DNA of 64,000 nucleotides from Primorskyibacter marinus (lineage in GTDB: Bacteria > Pseudomonadota > Alphaproteobacteria > Rhodobacterales > Rhodobacteraceae). Of the stretch, positions 16,758 through 25,245 are shown one piece after another. A program made the position numbers and the translations under genes. The DNA lies in NCBI RefSeq assembly GCF_003313245.1, contig NZ_QJSD01000006.1, forward strand, positions 105,279-169,278, written 5' to 3'. Each line of letters starts with the position of its first letter. Position 1 is the stretch's first letter. The notes below the pieces were generated by a model, which was not told the DNA's origin, made no database searches, and saw only the letters and a program-made list of their open reading frames with translations.

Positions 16758-18290
16758 TCAGCGCCGAGCTTCTTCCAGCACTTCCGACGGCGGTGCGCCG
16801 GTTTCCGGGCCAGGCTGGCTTGCGGTACTTTCCGGTTCGACAATCTCTGCTTCTTCGGCTTCCGCGGGATCTTCGATCACCTCTGCTTCGGGCGACTCCG
16901 CGGTTTTGTCGTCCAGGGCACCGACGATCAATGGCAGCATGCCAGCGCCGGTTGGTGCCGCCATCTGCGATTCATTCGGGACGGCCCAGGACAGGGTGTC
17001 AAAGCTTTGACAATTCGAACAGACCGGCGCCCATTTGGTGTGAATGGAATGACAATTGTCACAAACCCATTGCGGCCCACGAGGTGCCGTGACGGCCTTG
17101 GCCAACCAGCCTTTGACCACGGTATCGCTGGCACCTTCGCCACGCTCGATCGCCGCCATGATCGTCAGCACCCGCGCATCCGCGTCGATTTCGTGCAGAT
17201 CGCCCAAGGCACGGCGCGCCGCGGGAAAATCCTCGGCGGCGATGTGCAACTCCGCCATCAGCAGTTTGGTCTCGCGGTGGTCCGGTTGCAGCTTAACCAG
17301 TTGTTGAAACCGTTTCAGACGCTCCTGGGGTGTTTCGTTTGGCACGATGGCAGCAAACGCCCCGGCAATTTCTGGATGTGGGCGCACTTCCCAAGCTTTC
17401 TTGAGCACTCGCACCGCATAGCGTGGCTTGCCCTGCTCGATATAGCCCTGTGCCGCCAAAACTGCGGCAGGGATAAGATCCGGCGACAGGCGGTTGGCCT
17501 CGATCGCGGCCACGCGGGCATCAATCGTCTTGCCTTCTTCCAATACGTCCTTGGCCTCGGACAGCGCCAGAACCGCATCACGTCGTTTGTGGACATCGCG
17601 CGGCATCGTGCCGGATTTTAGCTTTGCATTCAGTGTTTTACGCGCACCTGACCAGTCTTCTTTCTGCGCCTGAAGCTGCAACAGAACGTCTTGGGTTTCT
17701 TCGTGCTGCGGCTTGATGGCGAATGCGCGCTCCGCCAGCTTCAGCGCAACATCGGTTTCGCCTGCCGCCAGTTTTTGCTTCATGATCCCGCGCACGCCGA
17801 CAAAGCGCGTGGCATCGTTCTGTATCAGCTTCTTGTAGACCTGTTCGGCCTTCACACGATCCCCGCTCATTTCGGCGGCCTGCGCCGTGATAAGATCGGT
17901 CAGTTCGGGCTTTTGCAGATAACGCTCCGCCTTGGACGCCTTGGCCATTGCCAGCCGCCCCTCGCCCGAGGCCAGCGCCATCATGCCTTCGCTGAGCGCC
18001 TGAAACCCTTTACGTTCCCGGTTACGGTCAAAATAACGCGAAATCGCGGTTTCATCGCCGTTGAGAAAACGCAGCGTGGCGATCAGTAGAGAGAACAGTT
18101 TGAGAAACACCCAGACGGCGAGGATCAGCAGCAGAGCGCCAATCACCGATTGCAGCGGACCAAGCGTGTATTCCTCGCCTCCGGCGGTGATCTGAATACC
18201 CCCGTCGGTTTCCAGAAGATAACCCGCCCCGAGGGTCAGTGCCGCCACAATGGCGACGAAGATCAGTATCTTGATAAGCGACCAAAGCAT
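16758..18290 (-). CDS. HemY-like inner-membrane TPR protein with C-terminal zinc-ribbon motif
   Basis: 510 residues. Two N-terminal membrane helices (about 4-25 and 45-70) are followed by a cytoplasmic or periplasmic array of TPR-like helices (residues 90-400), the layout of the HemY N-terminal family placed next to hemD. Near residues 410-440 lie CDNC and CSNC separated by a short Trp/Pro-containing turn and ending DTLSW, resembling the rubredoxin-like knuckle of LapB/YciM. A Glu/Pro/Thr-rich tail follows. The protein name is historical; a direct catalytic role in heme synthesis is not established. The ATG follows AAGGAA and lies 10 bases after the mitofilin-like gene. Confidence 0.83.
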   Translation of the reverse strand: MLWSLIKILIFVAIVAALTLGAGYLLETDGGIQITAGGEEYTLGPLQSVIGALLLILAVWVFLKLFSLLIATLRFLNGDETAISRYFDRNRERKGFQALSEGMMALASGEGRLAMAKASKAERYLQKPELTDLITAQAAEMSGDRVKAEQVYKKLIQNDATRFVGVRGIMKQKLAAGETDVALKLAERAFAIKPQHEETQDVLLQLQAQKEDWSGARKTLNAKLKSGTMPRDVHKRRDAVLALSEAKDVLEEGKTIDARVAAIEANRLSPDLIPAAVLAAQGYIEQGKPRYAVRVLKKAWEVRPHPEIAGAFAAIVPNETPQERLKRFQQLVKLQPDHRETKLLMAELHIAAEDFPAARRALGDLHEIDADARVLTIMAAIERGEGASDTVVKGWLAKAVTAPRGPQWVCDNCHSIHTKWAPVCSNCQSFDTLSWAVPNESQMAAPTGAGMLPLIVGALDDKTAESPEAEVIEDPAEAEEAEIVEPESTASQPGPETGAPPSEVLEEARR

Positions 18291-18300
18291 TCCGGGTTCC

Positions 18301-19791
18301 TTACTGGGTGTTCAGTTGCTGCGAAACCGCCGCAAGGGCGGCCACCGCATCACGACGCGCCTGCGCCCGCGCAGTCCATACCGACAACGCCTCGCGCGCG
18401 GGGGCTGGCAAAGACTCTATTTCAGTCAGCGCTGCGTCAAGATCACCGTCACGCTGCGCGGCCTCGGCGCGTGACAGGATCGCGTCAGCGTCGTTGCCTT
18501 CCTTCGGCACGACCGACCGCGCACCCAATTGTTCGCGCAAGAAATTGCTAAACCGACCACCGCCCTCATCAGCAGCGCCTGCATCGCGCGCGGCTGAAAG
18601 CGCAGCGCGCGACGCACCGGGGAACTGATCGGATAGTTCGGTTTGGGTCGCGACACCTTCATCCGCCACCGAAGAAAGTGCTTCGGGAATGCTGCCCGTT
18701 GCCTGTTGCAACTGCGCGGCGGCATCGGCAAAGGGTGTACCCTCTGTCAACGCGCTGGAGATTTGCGCCAAGGCAGCGCGCGCCTGCGTCAACTGCGCGG
18801 TTTCACTGGCGGCCTCTTCCATTTCAGTGGCCTCCGCCAACATCGCTTCGACCTCTTCGCGCTGCGTCTGAATGGCGGCGCGCATTGCATCAAGCTCGCG
18901 CTCATAGGCCTGGATGGCTTCGGGTGAGACGCTTTCTTCGACCGGGCGTTTTTCCAATGCCGTCAGGCGCCCCTCCAAAGCCTCCACATTGCCGGCCAGT
19001 CCTTCAAGACGCTGATTGGCCCCATTGGCCGTCGCCGCAGCATCGCTGGCTTGTGTTGACAGGGCATCGACGTCAATTCCGCTTACGCGTTCCTCGACCG
19101 CGGTCGTTCTGGCATCCAAATCTGCTATGGCCGCGCCATGGGTTTCCAGCGTCGCAAGCGTATCAACGACAAACGGATCTTCTCCCGTCTGCACGCCCGG
19201 AAACGGCCAGCCTTCCGGAACGACATACCGCGCGGCGGCGAAACCGATGATTGCGGCGGCAACACCGCCCAAAAGCAGCGGCAGAAAGCCCGCCTTTTTC
19301 ACGACGGTCTGCGTGACCTGCGGTGCCGCGGCCGACGCTTCCGCGTATGGTCTGTCCGTCGATGGGCCAGACTCGTTCGATGCCGCGGAAAAGCCTTCGG
19401 CCTCCGGCGGCTCCGGGTCTTCGAACGGTGTGGGATCGTAGGTATCGTCCGGCTCTTCCAGAGGGTCTTCGTCGAACGCGCCTTCGGACCGGTCAAAGTC
19501 ATTATCGGTCAGGTCGGCCTCGTCGAAGTCTTCATCCGCGTCAGGCACGGCTTCCACGGCAGCAACGCCATCGTCGCCCTCAACCACCTCGGCATCCGTC
19601 AGTTCGGCGGCATCTTCGGCCTCGTCTCCGGGAACGGCTTCTACCGCCGAGGCCCCTTCAGCCAAATCGTCATCAACTGGTGGCTCTGACCCGGTGGAGG
19701 CATCCTCCACCACGGCGGCATACTTTATTTCGTCGACGTCCGAAGATTTCTTGATCTTGTCCGACCCGCCCGATTTTTCATCGTCTGCCAC
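18301..19791 (-). CDS. Mitofilin-family (COG4223-like) membrane protein
   Basis: About 496 residues if begun at the GTG at 19791 (AAGGTGG six bases upstream); an ATG at 19836 is possible but has no clear ribosome site. The N-terminal 150 residues are extremely acidic and Pro-rich (cytoplasmic). One membrane helix (KAGFLPLLLGGVAAAIIGFA) precedes a long coiled coil (LDARTTAVEERVSG through TEMEEAASETAQL) and a C-terminal helical domain. This matches the alphaproteobacterial mitofilin (Mic60) relatives located between hemD and hemY and thought to shape the inner membrane. Operon with hemD (53-base gap) and hemY (10-base gap). Confidence 0.8.
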   Translation of the reverse strand: MADDEKSGGSDKIKKSSDVDEIKYAAVVEDASTGSEPPVDDDLAEGASAVEAVPGDEAEDAAELTDAEVVEGDDGVAAVEAVPDADEDFDEADLTDNDFDRSEGAFDEDPLEEPDDTYDPTPFEDPEPPEAEGFSAASNESGPSTDRPYAEASAAAPQVTQTVVKKAGFLPLLLGGVAAAIIGFAAARYVVPEGWPFPGVQTGEDPFVVDTLATLETHGAAIADLDARTTAVEERVSGIDVDALSTQASDAAATANGANQRLEGLAGNVEALEGRLTALEKRPVEESVSPEAIQAYERELDAMRAAIQTQREEVEAMLAEATEMEEAASETAQLTQARAALAQISSALTEGTPFADAAAQLQQATGSIPEALSSVADEGVATQTELSDQFPGASRAALSAARDAGAADEGGGRFSNFLREQLGARSVVPKEGNDADAILSRAEAAQRDGDLDAALTEIESLPAPAREALSVWTARAQARRDAVAALAAVSQQLNTQ

Positions 19792-19844
19792 GTGTTGCCA
19801 CCTTTTTGATTCACGTTTCCCAAAAGGGATTTGCACAGTTTAGC

Positions 19845-20573
19845 TTACTGTGCGTCTTCCCTCCCCTCAACCCACCTGTCTGCGTCCAACAGTCTCTGCA
19901 CGGTGCGGCGCATGGAATCCGCGCTTGGATGCGCCGCAATATCAACCCTTTGGACCGCGATCTGTTCCAAGGATTCCGCGACTGCATCGCTCATTGCGAC
20001 GACGGCCACGGGCGTCGTAATGACGGCCTGTGCCTGAAACAGCGCCGCGGTCCTTGGCGAAAACAACGGCGCGATCACCGCTCGGTTGCCACATAGCACC
20101 GAGATCGCATCCTTGTTCAGAGACATCGCCTTCTGATCGTAAAGAACCACCGCTTGCGTGTCTATCCCGGCGGCAACAAGCGCGTCCGCGACACCCCCCC
20201 GCGCATGTCTGCCTCGCGCATGAACCAGCGGCACAGTCGGGGCCGCCCGTATTATCATGGGGATCATGTCTGCCGCCGTGCCTTGCGCGCAGATGGGATC
20301 AAAGCCAATGGCCCGCGCCGCACGGCCTGTCGCCTCGCCGACCGCGAAACAAGGATGATGAACCTGACCGCCAAGCGCCTGCCATGCTCTCACACCGTTG
20401 ATAGAGGTGAAGATCACCCCGCAATCCGCGGCAATGGGCGGCAGGCTTTCAGCGACCTGCACATCGAATAGCGGCGAAATGACCAGATCGAAGCACCCCC
20501 GAAGAGTGCCGGCAAAAGCGCGCGAATCCGGCTCGGGTCTTGTCATCAAAAGAACAGGCTGGCACCGGGACAT
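19845..20573 (-). CDS. hemD: Uroporphyrinogen-III synthase HemD
   Basis: Cyclises hydroxymethylbilane to uroporphyrinogen III with inversion of ring D. 242 residues from the ATG at 20573; the usual opening [14 protein letters not shown] is clear, and upstream in-frame residues are not family-like. Two alpha/beta subdomains are visible: [13 protein letters not shown] and [12 protein letters not shown] in the first, [19 protein letters not shown] and [11 protein letters not shown] in the second. HemD is poorly conserved, but context (mitofilin-like and HemY genes downstream, tsaD divergent) matches the standard Rhodobacteraceae arrangement; hemC is not in the expected neighbouring position within the window. 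Confidence 0.87.
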   Translation of the reverse strand: MSRCQPVLLMTRPEPDSRAFAGTLRGCFDLVISPLFDVQVAESLPPIAADCGVIFTSINGVRAWQALGGQVHHPCFAVGEATGRAARAIGFDPICAQGTAADMIPMIIRAAPTVPLVHARGRHARGGVADALVAAGIDTQAVVLYDQKAMSLNKDAISVLCGNRAVIAPLFSPRTAALFQAQAVITTPVAVVAMSDAVAESLEQIAVQRVDIAAHPSADSMRRTVQRLLDADRWVEGREDAQ

Positions 20574-20645
20574 GCAAACACCGGGATTGTGAGAAACAGA
20601 CCAGAGTGTTACCTGCCATTTGACGTGCAAGCAACGGCTAGGCAT

Positions 20646-21743
20646 ATGACAGACCGTCTGACCATCCTTGGAATCGAAAGCAGCTGCGATGATACGGCGG
20701 CGGCCGTTCTGCGGCATGAGGCGGGCAAGCCCGCGCAGATCCTGTCATCGGTGGTTGTGGGGCAAGACGCGCTGCATCGTGATTTCGGCGGCGTTGTGCC
20801 GGAAATTGCCGCGCGCGCCCATGCGGTCAAGCTGGACGGCTGCGTGACCGACGCGCTGAACGAAGCGGACGTGTCCCTGACAGAGATTGACGCCATCGCC
20901 GTGACCGCGGGACCGGGGCTGATCGGCGGCGTCTTGTCGGGCGTGATGTTGGCCAAGGGTCTGTCGGCGGGCTTGGGCAGGCCGCTTGTCGGCGTGAACC
21001 ATCTTGCAGGCCACGCGCTGACACCTCGGCTGACAGACGGGCTGGCCTACCCCTATCTGATGCTTTTGGTTTCCGGCGGGCATTGCCAGTTTCTGATCGT
21101 GCGCGGGCCGGATAGCTTTTCCCGTTTGGGCGGCACGATTGACGACGCGCCGGGCGAGGCGTTTGACAAAACCGCCCGACTTCTGGCGTTGCCGCAACCC
21201 GGTGGGCCCTCGGTTGAGAAATCAGCGCGCGACGGCGACCCCAAGCGGTTTGCGTTTCCCCGGCCCCTGCTGGACCGACCGGGCTGCGACATGTCTTTTT
21301 CGGGTCTGAAAACCGCATTGCTGCGCCAAAGGGATCAGCTTGTTGCCGCCGAAGGTGGGCTGAGGCAGGCAGATCGTGCCGACATTTGTGCCGGGTTTCA
21401 GGCAGCCATCTGTGACGTGATGACCGAAAAGGCGCGCCGCGCATTGGATCTGTATCTGGCCGAAGCACCAGAAGCTCCGGCCTTTGCCATTGCGGGCGGC
21501 GTCGCGGCAAATCAGGCGATCCGAGGCGGGTTAGAGGCGCTTTGTGCCCAGCGCGACGTGCAGTTTACCGCCCCGCCGCTGCGCCTGTGTACCGACAATG
21601 CCGCCATGATTGCCTATGCCGGGCTGGAACTGTTACTTGCGGGCCATGAGGATGACATGACGCTGGCCGCCCGTCCGCGCTGGCCGCTGGACAAGCTTGC
21701 CGCGCCGCTGGTGGGCAGTGGCCGCAAAGGGGCCAAGGCATGA
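20646..21743 (+). CDS. tsaD: tRNA N6-adenosine threonylcarbamoyltransferase TsaD
   Basis: Transfers threonylcarbamoyl to A37 of ANN-decoding tRNAs; essential translation-fidelity enzyme. 365 residues from the ATG at 20646 ([20 protein letters not shown]), the standard N-terminus; the frame open from 20589 is not family-like. The metal-binding GVNHLAGHA histidines, [23 protein letters not shown] and the late [13 protein letters not shown] motif are present. It is the first gene of a tight plus-strand cluster and its stop overlaps gpsA. Confidence 0.96.
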   Translation: MTDRLTILGIESSCDDTAAAVLRHEAGKPAQILSSVVVGQDALHRDFGGVVPEIAARAHAVKLDGCVTDALNEADVSLTEIDAIAVTAGPGLIGGVLSGVMLAKGLSAGLGRPLVGVNHLAGHALTPRLTDGLAYPYLMLLVSGGHCQFLIVRGPDSFSRLGGTIDDAPGEAFDKTARLLALPQPGGPSVEKSARDGDPKRFAFPRPLLDRPGCDMSFSGLKTALLRQRDQLVAAEGGLRQADRADICAGFQAAICDVMTEKARRALDLYLAEAPEAPAFAIAGGVAANQAIRGGLEALCAQRDVQFTAPPLRLCTDNAAMIAYAGLELLLAGHEDDMTLAARPRWPLDKLAAPLVGSGRKGAKA

Positions 21744-22696
21744 CCGTCGGTATCCTTGGCGCGGGGGCCTTCGGGACTGCGCTTGCGATCTCTATCGCAT
21801 CGGGCGGGACAACCGTGCGGCTGTGGGGGCGGTCTGCCGATGACATGGCCGAGCAGGCCAGGCAGCGACGCAACGCGCGTCACTTGCCGGATGCCGCCTA
21901 TCCGGAAACACTGCACCCCACCGCCGATATCGCAGAAGCACTGCGTTGCGAGGTGCTTCTGCTGGCCGTGCCAATGCAGCGGCTTCGGCAAGTGCTGGAA
22001 GGGTTGGACGCTGCGACCCACCTGCCCCTCGTCGCTTGCTGTAAAGGCATTGAACTGAGCACAGGCCTTGGCCCGGTACAATTGATCTCTGCGCTGACGC
22101 CAAACCCGACGGCCATACTGACCGGACCCAGTTTTGCGCAGGACATTGCCAAAGGGCTGCCCACGGCCCTGACCCTCGCCTGTGCCGATCAACCGGTGGG
22201 AACGGCGCTGCAACACAAACTGTCGACCCCCAATATCAGGCTCTATTACACCTCCGATACGCTGGGAGCAGAGCTAGGCGGGGCACTGAAGAACGTCATG
22301 GCGATTGCCTGCGGTGCCGCAATCGGAGCCGGGCTGGGCGACAGCGCGCGCGCTGCCTTGCTGACACGCGGCTTTGCCGAAATGCAGCGAATGGCACATC
22401 AAATGGGCGCGCGCCCGGAAACGCTTGCAGGCTTGTCCGGACTGGGCGATCTTGCCCTGACCTGCACGTCAGAGCTTTCGCGGAACTTCAGGCTGGGCCT
22501 GACCCTGGGACGTGGTGAAAGCTTTGACACAGGGGTCACTGTCGAAGGGGCTGCGACGGCGCGTGCAACGCTGGAACAGGCAAATACCCACGGCATAGAC
22601 ATGCCAATCACGCAAACCGTGGTTCGGCTGCTGGACGGAACGAATTTACACAAGGCCATGGACGATCTGCTGTCCCGGCCCCTTAAAGAGGAATAG
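21740..22696 (+). CDS. gpsA: Glycerol-3-phosphate dehydrogenase [NAD(P)+] GpsA
   Basis: Reduces dihydroxyacetone phosphate to sn-glycerol 3-phosphate for phospholipid synthesis. 318 residues: N-terminal Rossmann motif [26 protein letters not shown], the catalytic lysine in [14 protein letters not shown], and [14 protein letters not shown]. The ATG overlaps the tsaD stop (ATGA). The tsaD-gpsA-YciI-EVE order is common in Rhodobacteraceae. Confidence 0.96.
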   Translation: MTVGILGAGAFGTALAISIASGGTTVRLWGRSADDMAEQARQRRNARHLPDAAYPETLHPTADIAEALRCEVLLLAVPMQRLRQVLEGLDAATHLPLVACCKGIELSTGLGPVQLISALTPNPTAILTGPSFAQDIAKGLPTALTLACADQPVGTALQHKLSTPNIRLYYTSDTLGAELGGALKNVMAIACGAAIGAGLGDSARAALLTRGFAEMQRMAHQMGARPETLAGLSGLGDLALTCTSELSRNFRLGLTLGRGESFDTGVTVEGAATARATLEQANTHGIDMPITQTVVRLLDGTNLHKAMDDLLSRPLKEE

Positions 22697-22699
22697 GAC

Positions 22700-22972
22700 A
22701 TGCTTGTTGCCCTGATCGCCCGCGACAAACCCGGTGCCCTGCAAACCCGCAACGACAATCGCCAGAAGCACCTTGACTACATCAAAGCGACAGGCGTCGT
22801 GACACAGGCGGGGCCGCTGCTTGACGATGCAGGCGAGATGACAGGCTCACTTGTCATTCTGGACGTGCCTGACATGGACGCGGCGAAATCCTGGGCCGCC
22901 GGCGATCCCTATGCCGCCGCAGAACTGTTTGAGTCCGTCGACCTGATCCAATGGAACCGGGTGATCGCATGA
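22700..22972 (+). CDS. YciI-like protein
   Basis: 90 residues with the ferredoxin-like YciI fold: the N-terminal strand MLVALIARD, the RNDNRQKHLDYIKA helix with the family histidine, VTQAGPLLDD, and FESVDLIQWNRV at the end. YciI proteins have no settled general reaction; some act in small-molecule catabolism. It follows gpsA by 3 bases and overlaps the next gene, so it is part of the tsaD operon. Confidence 0.85.
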   Translation: MLVALIARDKPGALQTRNDNRQKHLDYIKATGVVTQAGPLLDDAGEMTGSLVILDVPDMDAAKSWAAGDPYAAAELFESVDLIQWNRVIA

Positions 22973-23388
22973 GGTACTGGCTGTTCAAATCAGAGCCATC
23001 GACCTGGGGCTGGGATGACCAGCTGGCCAAGGGCGATACGGGCGAGGAATGGGACGGCGTGCGGAATTATCAGGCGCGCAACTTCATGCGCGAGATGGCC
23101 GTAGGAGATCGCGGATTCTTCTACCACAGCCAGAAAGAGCGGGCGCTGGTCGGCATTGTCGAGGTTATCGCCGAAGCCCATCCTGACAGCACCACAGACG
23201 ATGACCGCTGGGAATGTGTGGACATCAAGGCGGTGAAGTCACTGCCGCGCGCCGTAACTCTGGACGAGATCAAGGAAGATCCACGGCTGGCAGATATGGT
23301 GCTGGTCAAGAATTCGCGCCTGTCCGTGCAGCCCGTTACGCCAATAGAATGGCAGATCCTGTGCGAGCTTGCAGGAACCGAGCAGTGA
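22969..23388 (+). CDS. EVE-domain protein (PUA-like fold)
   Basis: 139 residues from the ATG at 22969, which overlaps the YciI stop as ATGA. The opening YWLFKSEPSTWGWDD, the WDGVRNYQARNFMREM helix and FFYHSQKERALVGIVEV are diagnostic of the EVE/thymocyte-nuclear-protein-1 family, which binds modified bases in an aromatic cage. Such proteins may sense modified DNA or RNA; here it is in a housekeeping operon rather than next to a restriction gene. The IS21 remnant begins only a few bases after its stop. Confidence 0.9.
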   Translation: MRYWLFKSEPSTWGWDDQLAKGDTGEEWDGVRNYQARNFMREMAVGDRGFFYHSQKERALVGIVEVIAEAHPDSTTDDDRWECVDIKAVKSLPRAVTLDEIKEDPRLADMVLVKNSRLSVQPVTPIEWQILCELAGTEQ

Positions 23389-23392
23389 ACCG

Positions 23393-23620
23393 TCAGAACA
23401 GCCAGACCGGACGCATACGCACATCAAACCCGTTGCACAGTTTGTTCCGAACCGGCCGCACCTGACGCTGGTAGCCCGGCGGGCCGTCATCCTTCAGATA
23501 CTTCCTGATCGTGTTTCGCGATAATCCCGTCGCCCGCGCAACAGGCCGCATGCGGCACCCCTCAACCAATTCCCACCGCCGGATCGTCGACACGCTTTTC
23601 ATAAAGAGCAGGTGGGTCAA
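23393..23620 (-). pseudogene. Truncated IS21 transposase (istA N-terminus)
   Basis: 75 codons. The helix-turn-helix part MRPVARATGLSRNTIRKYLK and the following PPGYQRQVRPVRNKLCNGFD match, nearly residue for residue, the istA start at 63706-64000. Downstream of CNGFD the frame leaves the family, and no catalytic DDE region is present, so this is not a functional transposase. Confidence 0.8.
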
Positions 23621-23655
23621 TTTACGCGCTCATAACCCACCCGAATGGGTCAATC
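23611..23655 (-). repeat. IS21-type terminal sequence, copy 1
   Basis: Contains TTGACCCA, GGGTGGGTTATGAGCG and TGACCCACC in that order on the minus strand, matching copy 2 at 63616-63660 with few differences and in inverted orientation. Confidence 0.75.
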
Positions 23656-23759
23656 AGACATGCCGGTTCAGGCACATCAGACACGTTTCGCAGGTGTCTT
23701 GCTTCTGGTTTCAAATTACGGGCATGTAAACGCAGCAGGCAATCAACGCGGACGCTTTT

Positions 23760-24341
23760 ATGTCTTTCCTTAACGATCTTACATTACAGCAAATCGTGAC
23801 AAGAGGTCTGGCTTATCTGCTGTTTTCCAGCGTCTATCTTTCTGTTCTTCGAATCGTTAACCAAATTGGTGACAAAAGATCGCATACTGGCGGCTCTTTG
23901 GCGGCTTGGGGCCTGATAATGGCTATCTTGTTTCGCGCTGGTTGGGTTCTGGTGCCATCTCACGGCACGCGCAACATATCGGGGCGTGTGCGGCAGGCGT
24001 TGGCACCGCTGATCGCCAGCGCATGCCTTGTTGCCATCATCCCGTTGATCGATCTGTTGCGCCCACTCGCCTACAAAGAATTAAACCCAAGCTTGGGCCA
24101 GTTTTTGAATATTCTGTTCAATCAAATACAGGATATTTCTGTTGGTTCAGCAATCCTGTGCCTGCTTCCCTGGCCAGGTTTGCCCGGCGCACAGATCGTC
24201 CTGGCAATGAAGCAGGCCTGGGTGCCCCGGTTCCGAACCTTGGAGTGGCCTGCAGCCCTAGTGTTGATCGCCATCATGATAGCCGTGTTTGACCCCGTCT
24301 GGCAGCAGGTCCTTCTTTCGGGGCTATCATTAACCCGATGA
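23760..24341 (+). CDS. Unknown integral membrane protein
   Basis: I do not recognise this family. 193 residues with about five hydrophobic segments (around 10-30, 45-62, 80-100, 120-145, 165-190) and a positively charged loop containing KRSHTGG near residue 40. Near residue 145 there is a Pro/Gly-rich PWPGLPGAQIVLAMKQAW turn. It lies alone between the IS21 remnant and the convergent binding-protein gene of the PQQ module. The ribosome site is weak, so the start at 23760 is provisional. Possible membrane partner of the neighbouring periplasmic system, by location only. Confidence 0.6.
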   Translation: MSFLNDLTLQQIVTRGLAYLLFSSVYLSVLRIVNQIGDKRSHTGGSLAAWGLIMAILFRAGWVLVPSHGTRNISGRVRQALAPLIASACLVAIIPLIDLLRPLAYKELNPSLGQFLNILFNQIQDISVGSAILCLLPWPGLPGAQIVLAMKQAWVPRFRTLEWPAALVLIAIMIAVFDPVWQQVLLSGLSLTR

Positions 24342-24348
24342 CGATTTT

Positions 24349-25167
24349 TCAGCCTCCGGGCATGCCAGCAAAGCCGAATTCATCCATAAGTGCCGCTATG
24401 GTTTCGTCCTGAATCAAGGCATCAATCGCTGAATCGATCTGATTGCGCAGAAAGCTGTCGCGCGATGAAACCAGCCCACCGACACGCACTGTCGCCACCT
24501 GTATTGGATCAAGCGCGATAACTTTGACATCCCCGCCGCCGGGTTCCTCTGTCAACAGCTGCTGCAACATTGGCTGCCACATCAACATTCCTGAAAGTTG
24601 TCCGTCGCGCAGGCGCCTAAGCATCAACGATTTGTCGGCATAAGGAAGTCGCTTCCACCGCTGCCCCTCTGGGCGTTGCCCCATCGCGGTGATGAACGCC
24701 CATTCGCCGGACGATCCCAATGAAGTTCCGATAAAGTGCTCTTTTGGAATATCCGCAAGACTTTCATATCTGGGGTCCAACACGGCCAATACATAGGGCA
24801 CCGTGGCATAAACACGGGTCGGGCTGACCCAGTCGGGATAGAGGTTTCCAGTCTGAAGAGACATCCCCATAACCAGGTCGCAGTTCTTGTTCATCCGGAT
24901 TTGGAGTTCTTCAAGAAACCCACCACCATTGATTGGAAACCCACCAGGGGATTGATCGAAGACCACATCAAGAAACAGTGCCTTGCCGATTTCCTCGGCC
25001 ACCGCCCGATCAAATGGTGCCCCAACGGCGGCATCATCCACGCACACCCGGATTTTGTCACCTTGGATCCTGCGTGTGTTATCAAGATACATCTGCGGCG
25101 CATCTTGCCCCCGCGCCGGCAGGCAATTCAACGCAAAGACCAAAGCCAAGAGAGAACGGAAAATCAT
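24349..25167 (-). CDS. Periplasmic solute-binding protein of the quinoprotein-associated (MoxJ/XoxJ-like) type
   Basis: 272 residues with a cleavable signal peptide (about residues 1-20, ending LPARG) and a family 3 solute-binding fold: KIRVCVDDAAVGAPFDRAVAEEIG at the start of the mature protein, MNKNCDLVMGMSLQTGN, and FIGTSLGSSGEWAF. Binding proteins of this branch are regularly encoded next to PQQ dehydrogenases and may help mature or activate them rather than feed an importer. GGAGGA lies 5 bases before the ATG. It is last in the minus-strand module, 78 bases after the quinoprotein gene. Confidence 0.78.
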   Translation of the reverse strand: MIFRSLLALVFALNCLPARGQDAPQMYLDNTRRIQGDKIRVCVDDAAVGAPFDRAVAEEIGKALFLDVVFDQSPGGFPINGGGFLEELQIRMNKNCDLVMGMSLQTGNLYPDWVSPTRVYATVPYVLAVLDPRYESLADIPKEHFIGTSLGSSGEWAFITAMGQRPEGQRWKRLPYADKSLMLRRLRDGQLSGMLMWQPMLQQLLTEEPGGGDVKVIALDPIQVATVRVGGLVSSRDSFLRNQIDSAIDALIQDETIAALMDEFGFAGMPGG

Positions 25168-25245
25168 CTAAGTCCTCCGGTTCAAACGTGAGAAAGGAGC
25201 CAGAACGGCACCTTTCTCTGTCGTAAGTCATGTCGAGGTGATAAA

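Larger units (their letters stand above)
23393..23656 (-). mobile_element. Remnant of an IS21-family element (left end plus truncated istA)
   Basis: Bases 23611-23655 read, on the minus strand, as the terminal TTGACCCA...GGGTGGGTTATGAGCG...GACCCACC sequence also present at 63616-63660. A short istA-like frame follows. The body of the element after about 75 codons is missing, the break lying next to the stop of the EVE gene. Compared with the copy at 63.6 kb, about 45 bases between the terminal motif and the istA start are also gone. Confidence 0.8.
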
